In this document: positions 40,876-51,530 of the stretch, one piece after another
How the letters are laid out: each line of letters begins with the position of its first letter
How positions within the stretch are numbered: position 1 is the first letter of the stretch
From: Pythium myriotylum
Lineage: Eukaryota > Oomycota > Peronosporomycetes > Pythiales > Pythiaceae
Assembly (NCBI GenBank): GCA_023091665.1
Contig: JALJCQ010000022.1
Span: 992,001-1,056,000 of the forward strand
DNA: 64,000 nucleotides
Direction: 5' to 3'
Position numbers and translations under genes: made by a program
The notes under the pieces: generated by a model
Told to the model about the DNA's origin: nothing
The model's database searches: none
Seen by the model: the letters and a program-made list of their open reading frames with translations, nothing else

Positions 40876-41415
40876 TTACGCGAGGGAAGTAGTCTTCCAC
40901 ACTTGGCCCTGGATCGAGGCCACGACGGCACCCAACTTTGCCTGCAGCGAGTGCTGCTCGTTTGTGAGTGTCGTCAGCTCGCGCCGCACTTTCAGCCACC
41001 GCAGCTGGTTCTCCAAGTGGCTGATCTCGGCTCGCATCGCACGAAACTGAGCACGCTTGCGGGTCATGAATTCGCGCTGGGACTCGCGGTGCCGCTGGCG
41101 ACGCACGTCGTCCGGCATGCGGTAGCACTCGCGTTTCTTGGGCGTCGGCCAGACATAGTCGTTCACCGTGAAGTACTCAGTGCGGTTCTCCGCGAGTGGC
41201 AAGGGATCGAGGTCTGGGCGGATTCGCTTTGGCTCGACACTGGAGTCCACGGAGGACGTGGGCGATACTGCGGACGCTGAGCTGGTTGGAGAGCGGGGGC
41301 CAGTGCGAAGGTCGTCAGCGTCGATGTCAATCTCGAAATCGTCGAGTAGTGTGTCTAGCAAGTCGTGCTCCATGAACGACACCGAGATCGCAAGGCTGGG
41401 TCCACAGACTGCCAT
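40876..41415 (-). CDS. Divergent bZIP-type transcription factor
   Basis: 179 aa. The N-terminal half is acidic and Ser/Pro-rich (DLLDTLLDDFEIDIDADDL). From about 100 a basic region RRQRHRESQREFMTRKRAQF is followed by heptad-like leucines (MRAEISHLENQLRWLKVRR, then LTTLTNEQHSLQAKL). Aligned with oomycete bZIPs of the pattern R.NQ..YR.R.R, the invariant Asn is Ser here. bZIPs with substitutions at this Asn have been described in Phytophthora infestans. The zipper is short and irregular, so dimerisation is uncertain. Likely nuclear DNA-binding regulator. Confidence 0.65.
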   Translation of the reverse strand: MAVCGPSLAISVSFMEHDLLDTLLDDFEIDIDADDLRTGPRSPTSSASAVSPTSSVDSSVEPKRIRPDLDPLPLAENRTEYFTVNDYVWPTPKKRECYRMPDDVRRQRHRESQREFMTRKRAQFRAMRAEISHLENQLRWLKVRRELTTLTNEQHSLQAKLGAVVASIQGQVWKTTSLA

Positions 41416-42731
41416 GGAGAGAGAGGCTCCTCACTTGAGAGGAGGCGATAAAATTCAGGAATGGTGACCACGATGAGGCTCACCCTCTCCTCCACTAAGA
41501 GGCTTTGTTGAGTCGAGCGTCACCCAGCGAGAGCCGGAAGTCAGTGAACACCGCTGCCTGAGGCGTGAGTGATGGGCCGGCATGACCACCCAACAGAGGC
41601 AACGTAGCGGTGTCGACTTGACCCGAGAGGCTGCTTCCCTCCCATGCATGCACGGGGAAGTCAACAACGAAGGGCCATGAGTCCAGAGTCCACCGAGGCG
41701 CCACGCAAGCTGCCGCGATCCGCCGGAGCAGCTGCCACCCACGTGGAGGTACAGTTGAGACTTCCCGAGCCGACCGCGCACTCGAACATCTCAGCGAGAG
41801 TTGCTCACTAATTGAACGAGACGACGTGATTATTGGAAGATGCGCGCCGGACGGTCGCCGATGGAGCGTGTGGATCACCCATCTGTCGGCGCGGAAGAAG
41901 ATGACGAGCCCACGCTCTTGAAGAAGCGTCCAAGTCGTCTGGTCGCATGGGTGGTCATGTGGGTCCCACATCAGCGGCAATAATGATCCATGGCGCCCGA
42001 CTTGTTCTGGCCTTACCAGGGAATATGTAGCCGTCGGCGGAACGGGAGACTGTTGATTTGCACTGCTGAGACCGTCGGTTGGTCAGTATCGGTACTCGCG
42101 CCATCGCATGCGATGGGGACAACGCGTTTGTCCATCTGCGCAGACTGACGCCATCTGGGTGGGAAGTTAGGCCAGTGTGCGACCAAGTGGCACGTGACGC
42201 GGTGTCGCGCGTGGCTGATCCAAGGACTGAACTGCATCCGCGCTTTCGTCAAACGGAGAGACCAAATGGATGAGCGGGAGCAATCGTGTGTAAGGGTGAC
42301 GCAAGAGCGAGAACACGCTGCAAAGCATTCGCGTGGACGAACAAAGACCTCGTTGGTCCCATTGCAAGAGAGCGAGGCGGTTCAACGACCCAGCACATCG
42401 AAGACTATGCAAAACGTAGCGAACCCAAGCCGAAGTTGCGTGGAACTAGAAAAAAAAAAAACGGGTAACCAGCTCCTCCTCTGCCTGAGGCGTGCCCGCA
42501 CGCTCTCTACGCGACTCGCCGTGCTTGTCCACAGCGAGTGCCAACCCGAAAAAGAGCTTCGTCGCGCAACATGGCCCCACCTGAACACTCCCCCCTGCTC
42601 GTCAGAAATGTAGCCATGCTAATGGATTGCTCATGATGCGGCAATGTACAGTACGTATATTACCTAAGCCACCCTAATATGAGCTTGTGAAAACTAATCG
42701 CACTTAGTCGGACCGTAGCTCTTCGGCGTGA
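41416..42731 (+). other. 1.3-kb intergenic region, nothing recognised
   Basis: A minus-strand frame at 41,495-41,980 (161 codons, DPHDHPCDQTTWTLLQERGL near its start) and overlapping short frames have no family features. A run of A lies near 42,450. Confidence 0.45.
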
Positions 42732-43986
42732 ATGGAAGGCAGGCTCGACACCTCGAAGAAGCCCTCGACCATGAGCGCGCCCTCGCCGCCGCCTGCGCCT
42801 GTCTCTGGCGCCTCCGCCAGCCTCCGCGACGACCCGAGCCTGCCCAAGATGTACCCGAAGCCCGTGACCATGCTGGTCATCGGCATGGCCGGCAGTGGCA
42901 AGACCACGCTCATGCAGGTGGGTGCGCACGGTCGATGGATCCATCCATCGATCCCATCGATGGATCAATGGATCGATGGGCGAAAACGTGTTTCTTCTTC
43001 GGCCTGCTGACCTTGTCTTCGTGGGATGTGAGTAGCGCATCGCGACCTACGCGATCGAGCGCGGGCTCAAGAACTACGTGATCAACCTCGATCCGGCCGT
43101 GCGCAAGACGGGCTACGGCGCCAACATCGACATCCGCGACACGGTCGACTACAAGCAGGTCATGACCGAGTACGGGCTCGGCCCGAACGGCGCGATCATG
43201 ACCTCGCTCAACCTCTTCGCGACGCGCTTCGACCAGGTCGTCGACCTCGTGGCCAAGCGCAGCGACGAGCTCGAGTGGGTACTTTTGCTGTTAGAGGTTA
43301 GAAGAGCACGTCGTGGCTGACTGGATGATGTGCTTGCTCGCTTTTCGCATTGCAGCTACGCCGTGGTGGACACACCGGGCCAGATCGAGGCGTTCACGTG
43401 GTCTGCGTCCGGAACGATCATCACCGAATCGCTCGCGTCGCTCTTCCCGACCGTGATCGTCTACGTGGTGGACACGCCGCGCACCGCGAGCCCCAACACG
43501 TTCATGTCCAACATGCTCTACGCGTGCAGTATCCTCTACAAGCTCAAGCTGCCGTTCGTCGTCGCATTCAACAAGATCGACGTGCTGCGCCACGACTTTG
43601 CGCAAGAGTGGATGACCGACTTTGAGGCCTTCCAGACCGCGCTTGACCAGGTCCAGGACGACAGCTACATGGGCAACCTCTCTCGCTCGCTCAGCCTCGT
43701 GCTCGAGGAGTTCTACAACAACCTGAGCTCGGTCGGCGTCTCGGCGGCCTCGGGCGAAGGCATGGACGCGTTCTTCGCGGCCGTGGACCAGGCCGCCCAG
43801 CAGTACGAGCGCGAGTACCTGCCCGACCTGCTCCAGCGAATGAAAGCCCAGGAGACCAAGACCAAGCAGAGCCAGGAGGCCAATCTCTCGCGCGTGATGC
43901 AGGACATGGACATCTCGCACGAGCTCGGCGAGCCCAGGGCATCTCCGTCGACTCCCATTCCGGCGGGACCGCGTACTGATTTGTAA
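42732..43986 (+). CDS. GPN1: GPN-loop GTPase 1 (XAB1/Npa3-type), two introns
   Basis: Spliced model: exons 42,732-42,917, 43,036-43,274 and 43,356-43,986, giving 351 aa. P-loop GMAGSGKTT at 51-59, switch region NLDPAVRK, the diagnostic Gly-Pro-Asn ([19 protein letters not shown]) near 111-113, [15 protein letters not shown] (G3), FNKIDV (G4), and an acidic/Gln-rich C-terminus. GPN1 forms a heterodimer with GPN3 and assists nuclear import and assembly of RNA polymerase II; this is a conserved housekeeping role known from yeast and animals. Splice phases join exactly to give [11 protein letters not shown]. Residues 1-40 before the P-loop are extra and an alternative start at Met14 is possible. 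Confidence 0.93.
42918..43035 (+). other. GPN1 intron 1
   Basis: 118 nt, GTGGGT donor, GAGTAG acceptor. Contains a GATC/ATGGATC-rich simple repeat. Confidence 0.85.
43275..43355 (+). other. GPN1 intron 2
   Basis: 81 nt, GTGGGT donor, TTGCAG acceptor. Confidence 0.85.
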
Positions 43987-44143
43987 TTCTCTCGAACGAA
44001 AGGGTCCATTTTTGTGGCGTTTTCCATACATATCGTTTTTTGTTTTGTTTTGTTTTTTCCCCGTATGCAAGGTCTTGTATTCAGATCACGTTTGCAAGAA
44101 CGGTTCCACGGGGAAAGAGGGCGGCGAGCAAAGAGCGAGAACC

Positions 44144-46935
44144 ATGTCGTTCCGGTCCGAGGACTCGTGGCGCTCGAGCGCCATGTCGGCGGGGCGCATG
44201 GGCCGCGTGATCGCGCAGAACAGCGAGCTCGACGAGGACGAGGCGCTGGCGCGAGGGCTGCGCGAGCAGGCGCGGCTCGCGGCGCGGCGCCTCGTGACGC
44301 CCGAGCGCGCCTTCTACCGCGTGCTCGACGAGGCCAAGGTCTTTGCGATCGAGATCCGCCCCAAGAACAAAAAAACCGAGAACAAAAAACCGCCCAACGA
44401 CAAAACTGGAGAGCAGCAGCACGGCGACCAGGAAGACGACGAAGAAGAGATCGTGAGCATCATGGAGATGATCAAGAGCTCGGGGCGCACGTCGTCGCGC
44501 GACAAGATCCACCTGCAGAGCGACCGGAACGGTACGAGAACGGTTCCGCCACGCGGCGTTGGTCTTTTTCGTTCTGTGGGATTGTTCTTTATGGACTCTG
44601 GTTCTTTATGGATGCAGCGTATTGCGTCAAGAAGATGCCCGATGAAGTCGTCGCGAGCTCGGGCCGTCTCCGGTGCCCCTTTGGGCCTTCCCAGCAGCTC
44701 ACCACGTTCATCCAGCTCGCGCACATCGACAATGGCTACATGATCCTCTCGGTGCAGCAGCCCAAGCCCCGAGGCGGCGGCGTCGTCGAGAGACTGCTGC
44801 TCGAGAAGCTGCCCGAGGACGAGCACCCCGTGCACGAGCTCGGCCGCTTCTACTACCGCGTGCTCGTGCCCATTGAGACGCGACGAGGCCCCGACCTGCT
44901 CGCGCCCATCGTGTCGAGACACATGTTCAAGAACGCCGAAGAGATCGTCGAGTGTAGTGAGATATATCGGTGTCCGCAGAGTGCCGTCACGTACGCCAAG
45001 CTCGCGTACGAGGACGGCTGGCTCTTTGAGACGCTCAACTCGGGCATCCGCGTGCTTGAGCGCCTCGCGACCGAGCCCGAGATCGAGAATGGACAGTTTT
45101 TCTATATCGTGCGTATCCCCGTGGGCATCCGTGTCGCGCCCAACATCATGGCCCAGCGAGCTGGCAAGGGCTACCGGCTCCACTCGATCGTCGAAGGCTC
45201 GCAGCGCTTCACGCCGCCGGGCAGCAAGATCACGTACGTTAAAGTGTGTCGCGAGAAGAGCAGTCGGTGTACGTGCTCGAGTAACCACCAGAGCCCCGAG
45301 TTTCCAGGTGGAGCAGGAGGAGGTGGCAGTCCCAAGGCACGCGAGCGGCTAGAGTTGAGCGAAGAAGAGCGAAATCTCATCCCACGCACGTCGTCGACCG
45401 GGTCGCTGACCGGATCGTCAGCTGTAGCCTCGTGCTCGGGCGGCTGGATCTTCGAGACGACCATGGACGGCCAGGTCGTGCTTGACCCCATCGCAAAACC
45501 GATCGAACGACAGATCGAGCGACTGTTTTACAAAGTACTGGACGACGTGGAAGTGCTGCCGACACCAGGGCTCTTTCGATCTCCTGCGAGCGCGTCAAAG
45601 AACCGCTCCGAACCTCCAGGCTCGTCATCGTCCAAGAGAAAGAGGCTCAAGGGCACGCTGATAGAGTGCAGCGAGCGGATCGTGCCTTCTCTACCTGCCT
45701 CTGATTCGGGAGGCTCGTCAACCGTGCCGCAGTTTGCCTTCGTCAAGCTCCGGCACGACGTCGGGTGGATATGTGAGCGGAGTCTGCAGCCGCCATACCA
45801 GCAAGTACTCGAGCAAGTCCAGGGCTTCGCGGTCACACGCGACCAGCCAAAGTTCTACCGTGTTCTTGTGCCTGTGCATCTCCGATCTGCGCCCGATTTC
45901 GAGTGTCCTCGTGTCCCGGGCGTGAACCCGTTGGCCGTGGGCTTCGTTTTCGAGAGCTCACTGCAATACACGCCTCCAGGCAGTGTCATCACGTATATCA
46001 AGGTCTCGAGCGACTCAACAGCTCAGGGCAACAATGGCTCAAGTGGCTGGGTGTTCAATCAAACCCCGAGCGGCGACAAGATTGTCGAGGCAATAGACGA
46101 AGACCCGGAGAAGAAGAATGGCAAGTCGTTCTTCCGCGTGCTCGTCGACAAGAAAGAGGTGCTGCTTTCGCCCGAACGCAGCGGCGAGGTGGTCAAGTAC
46201 CTCTTCCAGAACACGTTCTTCCCCGCCGAGATGGAGTACACGATCCCACGCACGCAGGAGACGTACGTCCGGCTTTCGAAAGAGAAAGGCTGGATCCGGC
46301 TGGACCCTCCCAACACGCCCGAGGACAAGCTCACGCTGCAGCGGCTCCACGAAGACCTCTACAACCTCTACCAGATGCCGCCGAGCTGGGTGAGCATCGG
46401 GCACCCGAACCGCACGTGGTTCAAAGTGCCCGACGAAGGCTGTCGCACCGTGCTGGTCGAGGAGACGCTGCTGCAGATGCACATCTTCCAGAGCCGCAAC
46501 ATCCTCGCGGCGTCGTCGCAAGGCCGCGACAACGTGCCGCTGAGTCGCCAGGGTCGTCTCGCGCTCGAGCACGGCGCGCTGGTCTGGCCGTGCACGCTTG
46601 AGGAGATCAAGCACTCGGCGTCGGCACTGCTCTTCACGTTCCCGTGGAAGCAGGTCTGGTGGATCTTCGAGACGGAGGACGGCGAGAAGCACAGCGTGGA
46701 GCTGCAGCACGGGCTGCGCGGAGGCTTCAAGGCCGTGCTCTTTGACGGCGAAGTGCAAGTGCAGAATCGCTCGGTGGGCGACATTCTCTGGGACGCCGGC
46801 AGCGAGTTCGTCTTCGACTGGAAAGGACACACGTTCAAGGTGATCATCGCGCTGGAAGGCGCCTTCTTCTCGCAGTACCTGCAGTTCTACAGCTACTCGT
46901 TGGTGGTGGATGAGGAAGAGATCGTGCCCATTTAG
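44144..46935 (+). CDS. Modular repeat protein with C-terminal FAIM-like domain, one intron
   Basis: Exons 44,144-44,531 and 44,618-46,935, intron with GTACGA donor and ATGCAG acceptor; 901 aa. Six repeats of about 85-140 residues begin with (F/Y)(F/Y)xVL (near 57, 206, 290, 432, 541, 633; for example FYYRVLVPIETRRGPDLLAP) and close with GW(L/I/V)F/C-type strands, suggesting SH3-like beta modules. The last 130 residues (WWIFETEDGEKHSVELQHGL, then VLFDGEVQVQNR, ending YSLVVDEEEIVPI) match the pattern of FAIM (Fas apoptosis inhibitory molecule) proteins: W..DG..H.VEL.HG, a DGE turn and a final VDxxEI. No signal peptide or membrane segment, so likely cytosolic. Cellular role unknown; animal FAIM functions cannot be transferred. 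Confidence 0.8.
44532..44617 (+). other. Intron of the FAIM-like gene
   Basis: 86 nt. It removes a stretch with a frame change and joins QSDRN to AYCVKKM. Confidence 0.85.
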
Positions 46936-47251
46936 ATGACGACGACCGAGGAGGAGACCCAGAAGAAGGGAGAAAAACAAAACAAAACGGTTCTTTCGCG
47001 TGCGGAGAGCGAATGTACAGAACAAATAAAGAGAACAAAAAACCCAAACCAAACAAAACAAAAAAGAGGGGAGGCAACGAAGTTGCTGCGACAAACTGCA
47101 GGATTCGACGGTTGGCGTCCAGCTTCGAAAAAAAAAAGAGGGGGAGTCGAGTGTTGAAGTGACTGGTTGAGTATCGATTTAGAAGGGGGTTGTTCCCAGT
47201 GTCGAAACCTGTGGACGGGACCGTCGGCATTTCAGGACTGACTGACTCGCC
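46936..47251 (+). other. Intergenic, AAAAC-rich 3' flank, nothing recognised
   Basis: A-rich runs (caaaacaaaaaag) probably belong to the 3' UTR of the FAIM-like gene. Confidence 0.5.
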
Positions 47252-47526
47252 ATGGCCAGCGGATTGTTCCAGCGCAACCCTCGCAACGTGCGGTGCGTCG
47301 ACGCTCCTCCGCGGAACCGTTCCTCCGACTCGGCAGAACTGTTCTGACGTTGTGGTTGTTCTCCAGCATCGCCGCGTGGGTGCTCGCGGGCTCGGTCTTC
47401 GCGCTCTGGTGGCGCCACGACCAGCAGCAGCAGCGCACGTTCACGGACGCGGAGGCGCAGCAGTGGAACCAGGACGTGCTCGCGCGCACGGGCACCAAGT
47501 CGGAGAAGCAGCGCGGCGTCAAGTAA
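47252..47526 (+). CDS. Small single-pass membrane protein, one intron
   Basis: Exons 47,252-47,292 and 47,367-47,526 give 66 aa. MASGLFQRNPRNVR is followed by a hydrophobic helix (IAAWVLAGSVFALWW, about 15-29) and a Gln/basic soluble tail ending GTKSEKQRGVK. Intron: GTGCGT donor, CTCCAG acceptor, CTGAC branch-like site. Size, a basic N-terminus and one membrane helix fit small mitochondrial inner-membrane proteins, but I do not recognise the family. The neighbouring gene has the same general plan. Confidence 0.65.
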
Positions 47527-47725
47527 TCCCGTAATTTACTCGCTCTTGTTTTTTTTTGTTCCCGTCCATTGTGATCTCTTCGCGACATGCGGCCACTTTC
47601 GCCCAGTCCAAAAAAACTTGGTGCCGGGTCTCAGACTCGGTGATGGCTCTTTGCTCGCTCCCGAGAGAGATAACAGCCAACTTCAGTCGAGAACAACCAT
47701 CGCTGTCAAGAAAAAAAAAAAAAAC

Positions 47726-48055
47726 ATGAAGCCGTTCGAGAACCCGAGCAACCTCGTCAAGGATCCGCGTGGCATGACGTACGGGTGGGTGAAGGTGTCT
47801 CTTTGGTCTCCTCGAAAGAACGGTTCTGTCTCACAAAAAAAGGATGTTTCCCTTAGCAAGGCAGCCGCGCTGGCTGCCGGGACGTTGGCGTTGGCCTACT
47901 ACATCGCCGCGCGACGCGACACGCGCGTGCTCCCGAGTGAAGACGCCCACAGAACCGATGTGATGCGTCCGGATCGCGGCACAACGCAGCAGGTCGCGAC
48001 GGACCGATACGGGCAGCAGCACCGCAAGCCGCCGCCGAGCAAAAAGGACTCGTAA
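47726..48055 (+). CDS. Second small membrane protein, one intron
   Basis: Exons 47,726-47,784 and 47,857-48,055 give 85 aa: MKPFENPSNLVKDPRGMTYG, then KAAALAAGTLALAYYIAARR, one membrane helix, and a polar tail ending in PPPSKKDS. The intron (GTGGGT donor, CCTTAG acceptor, 72 nt) joins GG to C to keep the Gly codon. Reading straight through the intron also stays open, so an unspliced form of 109 aa is possible. Preceded by an A-run just before the ATG. Function unknown; mitochondrial location is a guess from size and charge. Confidence 0.6.
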   Translation: MKPFENPSNLVKDPRGMTYGWVKVSLWSPRKNGSVSQKKDVSLSKAAALAAGTLALAYYIAARRDTRVLPSEDAHRTDVMRPDRGTTQQVATDRYGQQHRKPPPSKKDS

Positions 48056-48917
48056 AGGCGAGGGGGAGTCATCCACTGAGAACGTTCTGGTGTCGCCCCC
48101 ACGAATCGAATCGCATTTCTTTCGTGTCGTAAAGGGTCGTGGACCGACTGTTATCACAAGGCGGCACCCCGCGGGTAATGGTTTGGTCGGAAACCGTTTT
48201 TTTTTTTTTTTTTTTTTTTTGGGTTTTGTTCTTTGCATTTTGTAGGCGGAGGCCTCCAGCGGTCCAGAACGTCGACCGTTCACGGATGTTGAAGAAATCC
48301 TTTTGGAGAAAAGCGAGCGGCAAGAATAACGGCGTTTTTTGTTCCCCGCCCACCAACTCAGAGCGGTGGGTTATATCTCGGCCGCGTCACTCGAACCCAC
48401 CGGCCTGGTGGTGGATTTGGCGCTGGATTTGGTGGATTTCCGTCGGCTTGTCCACGGCAGCAGAGCCACTCTGCTTGTGATTCGAATCCGAATAAAAACG
48501 GGGAAAAACCTGACGGCCGGCGGGATGCGCCAGTCAAAGATTTGGAAATCGGCTCCACGAATCACAGCCTTCGTTTCTTCCTCGCCAGCGGCTCCGCCGA
48601 AGGGGTCCACTCACCCAGAACCTGCCATCGCCAATTCCTACGCGAATGTACCATCTCCCTCCGCGTGTCATTTCCATATCAATCCTACTGCTGAAAACCT
48701 CTCAGAACTTGTTTCCCTCTCCAAGTACTTCCCGTATCTGGGTCAACATCTTGGCGAGGAAGTGCCCGAATATTTGCTCCCCCCCCCCACATCTCACGGT
48801 CCAACTGCCTGCTCTCTGTCTCCTCATCTCCTCCTCGTTCTGTGTGGGAACTGAAAACCCCGTGGCTGCTCACCAGCCCATGGCGCCAGTCTCCCTCTTC
48901 CGTCGCACCGTCCCCTC
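48056..48917 (+). other. Intergenic with 22-base T run, nothing recognised
   Basis: T run at about 48,199-48,220. The rest is the 5' side of the receptor-like pseudokinase gene. Confidence 0.5.
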
Positions 48918-51530
48918 ATGGCGCGCGCTCGACGGCGCCGACTCGCGACCGCCACGCTCGTGCTCTTTTTCTCGCTCGTCGCCTCGGTCGCGCCCTCGGT
49001 CTCGGTCGCCGCCAGCAGCGCCAGCAGCCTCGCCTCGGATGGCGAGACCACGAACGCCCCCGCTCGCGCCAACGACACGGCGGCGCTGCTCGCCTCGAGC
49101 GATCTCACCTCGCTCTTCTACCGCCACTTCAACAACGGCGTGATCGTCGCGCCGCTCGCGGTGCCCGTGCCCGCGGACGTCGCGGCGCGGCTCGCGCCGT
49201 ACAACCTCTCGTTCGGCGAGCTCGACGGCTTCTTGCAGCGCGCGCTGCTCTGGGACGCCGGGTACATCTACAGCCCGTCGAGCAACGGCTCGCTGCCGTC
49301 CACGCGCAGTCCGTTCCTCAAAGTGTACACGCGCCAGGGCGTCTCCATGGCCGCGATCGCGCCCACGAGAACCCAAATGGAGAGCGCCGGCTGCGCGCTG
49401 CAGATCTGCACGACCGAGAACTTTGGCTCCACGTGGCGCGCCGTCTCGTGCCAGAACCAGAACGCCGTGCTCGGCGCCGTGCAGTGCGCCATCGACGCGT
49501 CCGGTGGCGGAAGCGTCGCGGCTTCCGCCGCCGACGGGCGCCAGCGCTCGGTCTGGACGGCCTACAACACCGAGGAACGCAGCGCGACCACGGACCAGCA
49601 ACTCAACAAGACCGAGCTCGCGTCGCCCGACGTGAACGTGGCCCAGTACGAGTACTCCACCAACGACGCCAACCGCGACGCCGACGCCGGCGCGACTGCG
49701 ACGCCCGCCGTGCGCCTGCTCGCGATCCACACCGTGCCCTTCAGCGACGAGCCGCCCGTGGGCCAGTGTCCTTCCAGTCGAACCGACAGCCGCGGTGATC
49801 TGCTGCCGACGCTCACGATCCCATGTGCGCCCTACGATGTGGTTTCCGCCGCCTCTGGATCCTCCTCCTCTGGACGCAGACTGGCTTCAGGAGAGTGGGC
49901 ACGCCCACAGGAAAGTCAAGTGCTGGTGTCCTGGCTCGAGACCGTGGCGCCCAAGTCGGTCGTGACCAGTCCGACGCCAGTGAACGGCGCGCGGCCCTCG
50001 CAGCCTTCCGGACAGAACCAAAACGGCAATTCCAACAGCGGCGCGTCGTCTCAACTACCGGGCGGGTCGCCGAATACGGCTCGCCATACGTCCGGTTCGA
50101 GCGGGGGCTTCAACCTGATCAATTTGGTCTGGATCGTCATCGGCGCCGTGGTCGTCGTGGCCGTGGGCGTCGGCTTCGTGCTCTTCCGCAAACGCAACAA
50201 CTCAAATCAACAAGGCATGGACTACGGACCGTACGCGCAGAGCTCGCTCATGAAAACCGAGGACGCCTACGTCGACGCCGGGGCCTTTCTCTCGCCGCAG
50301 CCTGGGCTCGTCATGGGCTCGACGGCCTCGCGAAACGTACCGGAGACCGAGTTCCACTCGTCGAATGACAGCACCAACCCAAAATCCGTGCGCTCACAGG
50401 ACCCGGAGATCACGCGCGGCGGCTCGGACCGGCGGCGCCCCAAGTCGGCGCTCATGACGAGTCTGCGACGTGTGATCAGCGAGCCGTCGAGCGTCACGAC
50501 CGCCGTGTCACGCCCGAGCCTCGACACGGAACACCTCAAGCTACTGCAGACAGACCCGAACCTCTCGGCGAGCCGCGTGAGCTACGACAAGATCGTCTTC
50601 GAAAAGATCATCGCCAAGAGCGCGCGGTACGAAGTTTGGCTGAGCCAGTACGAGGGAGAGGAAATCGCGGTCAAGCGACTCGCGCGTCGCCCGGATTCGT
50701 CGGATTTGGATACCGAATTGTCACTTGCTGGTGCATCCGCGGCGCTGCAGCTCGACGATAGCATGGCCAATGCCGTTGAGGCATTTGTCGCTGAGATCCA
50801 GATCACCGCAGCGCTGGAACATCCGAACTTGGCCCGCTTCGTCGGCGTCGCGTGGGCGAGGATCCCGGCTGATTCGCTGTGTCTCGTGACAGAATACCAG
50901 AGCAACGGTGACCTGAGGACCTACATCCAGAAACACCGCGACCAGCTCACGTGGCCTCGGCAAAAGATCAAGTGGGCCAAGGGCGTCGCGAACGGGCTCC
51001 GGTACCTCCATAACCAGCGACCGATCGTGCTCCACCTAGAGCTGAACTCGACCCACGTGTTGTTATCCGACCGTCTCCAGGCCAAGCTCATCGACTTTGG
51101 CGAGCGCCTCAGCGCTGAAGACTGGACTCAGCTGAGGATATCGGGTGAGAAAGCTTTGAGCTCGCATTCATCGCTCATGCAAGAGCAGCAGCGCTCGTTC
51201 CCGTACTGGGCAGCGCCCGAAGTGCTACGAGGTGAAGGCCACCTGACCGCTTCCGACGTGTACTCGTTCGGTATGCTGTTGGTGGAGTTGGACTCGTGCC
51301 GCATTCCGTTCCACGATTCCAAGAATACAAGCAACGGCAAAAAGCTCAAGCCCTTCCAGAAAATGAACATGGTCATCTCCGGCCGGCTCATCCCAACTGT
51401 CTCGTCCAAATGTCCGGCCGATATTCGCCTCATCATCGAGCGATGCACAGATGCCGTGCCTGGCCGACGTCCCAAGATGCCGGAGGTGGTGCGGATGCTC
51501 GAACTGGCCAACTATGAAATGGTTCTGTAA
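48918..51530 (+). CDS. Receptor-like pseudokinase (TKL type)
   Basis: 870 aa. Signal peptide in residues 1-31 (ATATLVLFFSLVASVAPSVS). Ectodomain shared with the two neighbouring receptors: LFYRHFNNG, FLQRALLWDAGYIY, GVSMAAIAPT, GCALQICT. A Ser/Asn/Gly-rich stalk precedes the membrane helix near 399-422 (LVWIVIGAVVVVAVGVGFVL). The cytoplasmic kinase-like domain (about 555-865) keeps the ATP-site Lys (EEIAVKRL), the Asp-Phe-Gly (LIDFGERL) and AAPEVL. The glycine loop is degenerate (IAKSARYEVWL), and the HRDxKxxN catalytic loop reads LHLELNSTHVLL, so the catalytic Asp is missing. Expected to be catalytically dead and to act by binding or allostery, perhaps with the active neighbours. No introns. 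Confidence 0.9.
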   Translation: MARARRRRLATATLVLFFSLVASVAPSVSVAASSASSLASDGETTNAPARANDTAALLASSDLTSLFYRHFNNGVIVAPLAVPVPADVAARLAPYNLSFGELDGFLQRALLWDAGYIYSPSSNGSLPSTRSPFLKVYTRQGVSMAAIAPTRTQMESAGCALQICTTENFGSTWRAVSCQNQNAVLGAVQCAIDASGGGSVAASAADGRQRSVWTAYNTEERSATTDQQLNKTELASPDVNVAQYEYSTNDANRDADAGATATPAVRLLAIHTVPFSDEPPVGQCPSSRTDSRGDLLPTLTIPCAPYDVVSAASGSSSSGRRLASGEWARPQESQVLVSWLETVAPKSVVTSPTPVNGARPSQPSGQNQNGNSNSGASSQLPGGSPNTARHTSGSSGGFNLINLVWIVIGAVVVVAVGVGFVLFRKRNNSNQQGMDYGPYAQSSLMKTEDAYVDAGAFLSPQPGLVMGSTASRNVPETEFHSSNDSTNPKSVRSQDPEITRGGSDRRRPKSALMTSLRRVISEPSSVTTAVSRPSLDTEHLKLLQTDPNLSASRVSYDKIVFEKIIAKSARYEVWLSQYEGEEIAVKRLARRPDSSDLDTELSLAGASAALQLDDSMANAVEAFVAEIQITAALEHPNLARFVGVAWARIPADSLCLVTEYQSNGDLRTYIQKHRDQLTWPRQKIKWAKGVANGLRYLHNQRPIVLHLELNSTHVLLSDRLQAKLIDFGERLSAEDWTQLRISGEKALSSHSSLMQEQQRSFPYWAAPEVLRGEGHLTASDVYSFGMLLVELDSCRIPFHDSKNTSNGKKLKPFQKMNMVISGRLIPTVSSKCPADIRLIIERCTDAVPGRRPKMPEVVRMLELANYEMVL

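Noticed and set aside
41495..41980. 161-codon minus-strand frame between bZIP and GPN1
   Set aside because: No recognisable family, no supporting neighbour; left as intergenic.
43291..44070. 259-codon antisense frame over GPN1
   Set aside because: Complement of a GC-rich conserved gene; no motifs of its own.
48199..48220. T run as a pol III terminator
   Set aside because: No A/B-box gene lies upstream on that strand; treated as a homopolymer.
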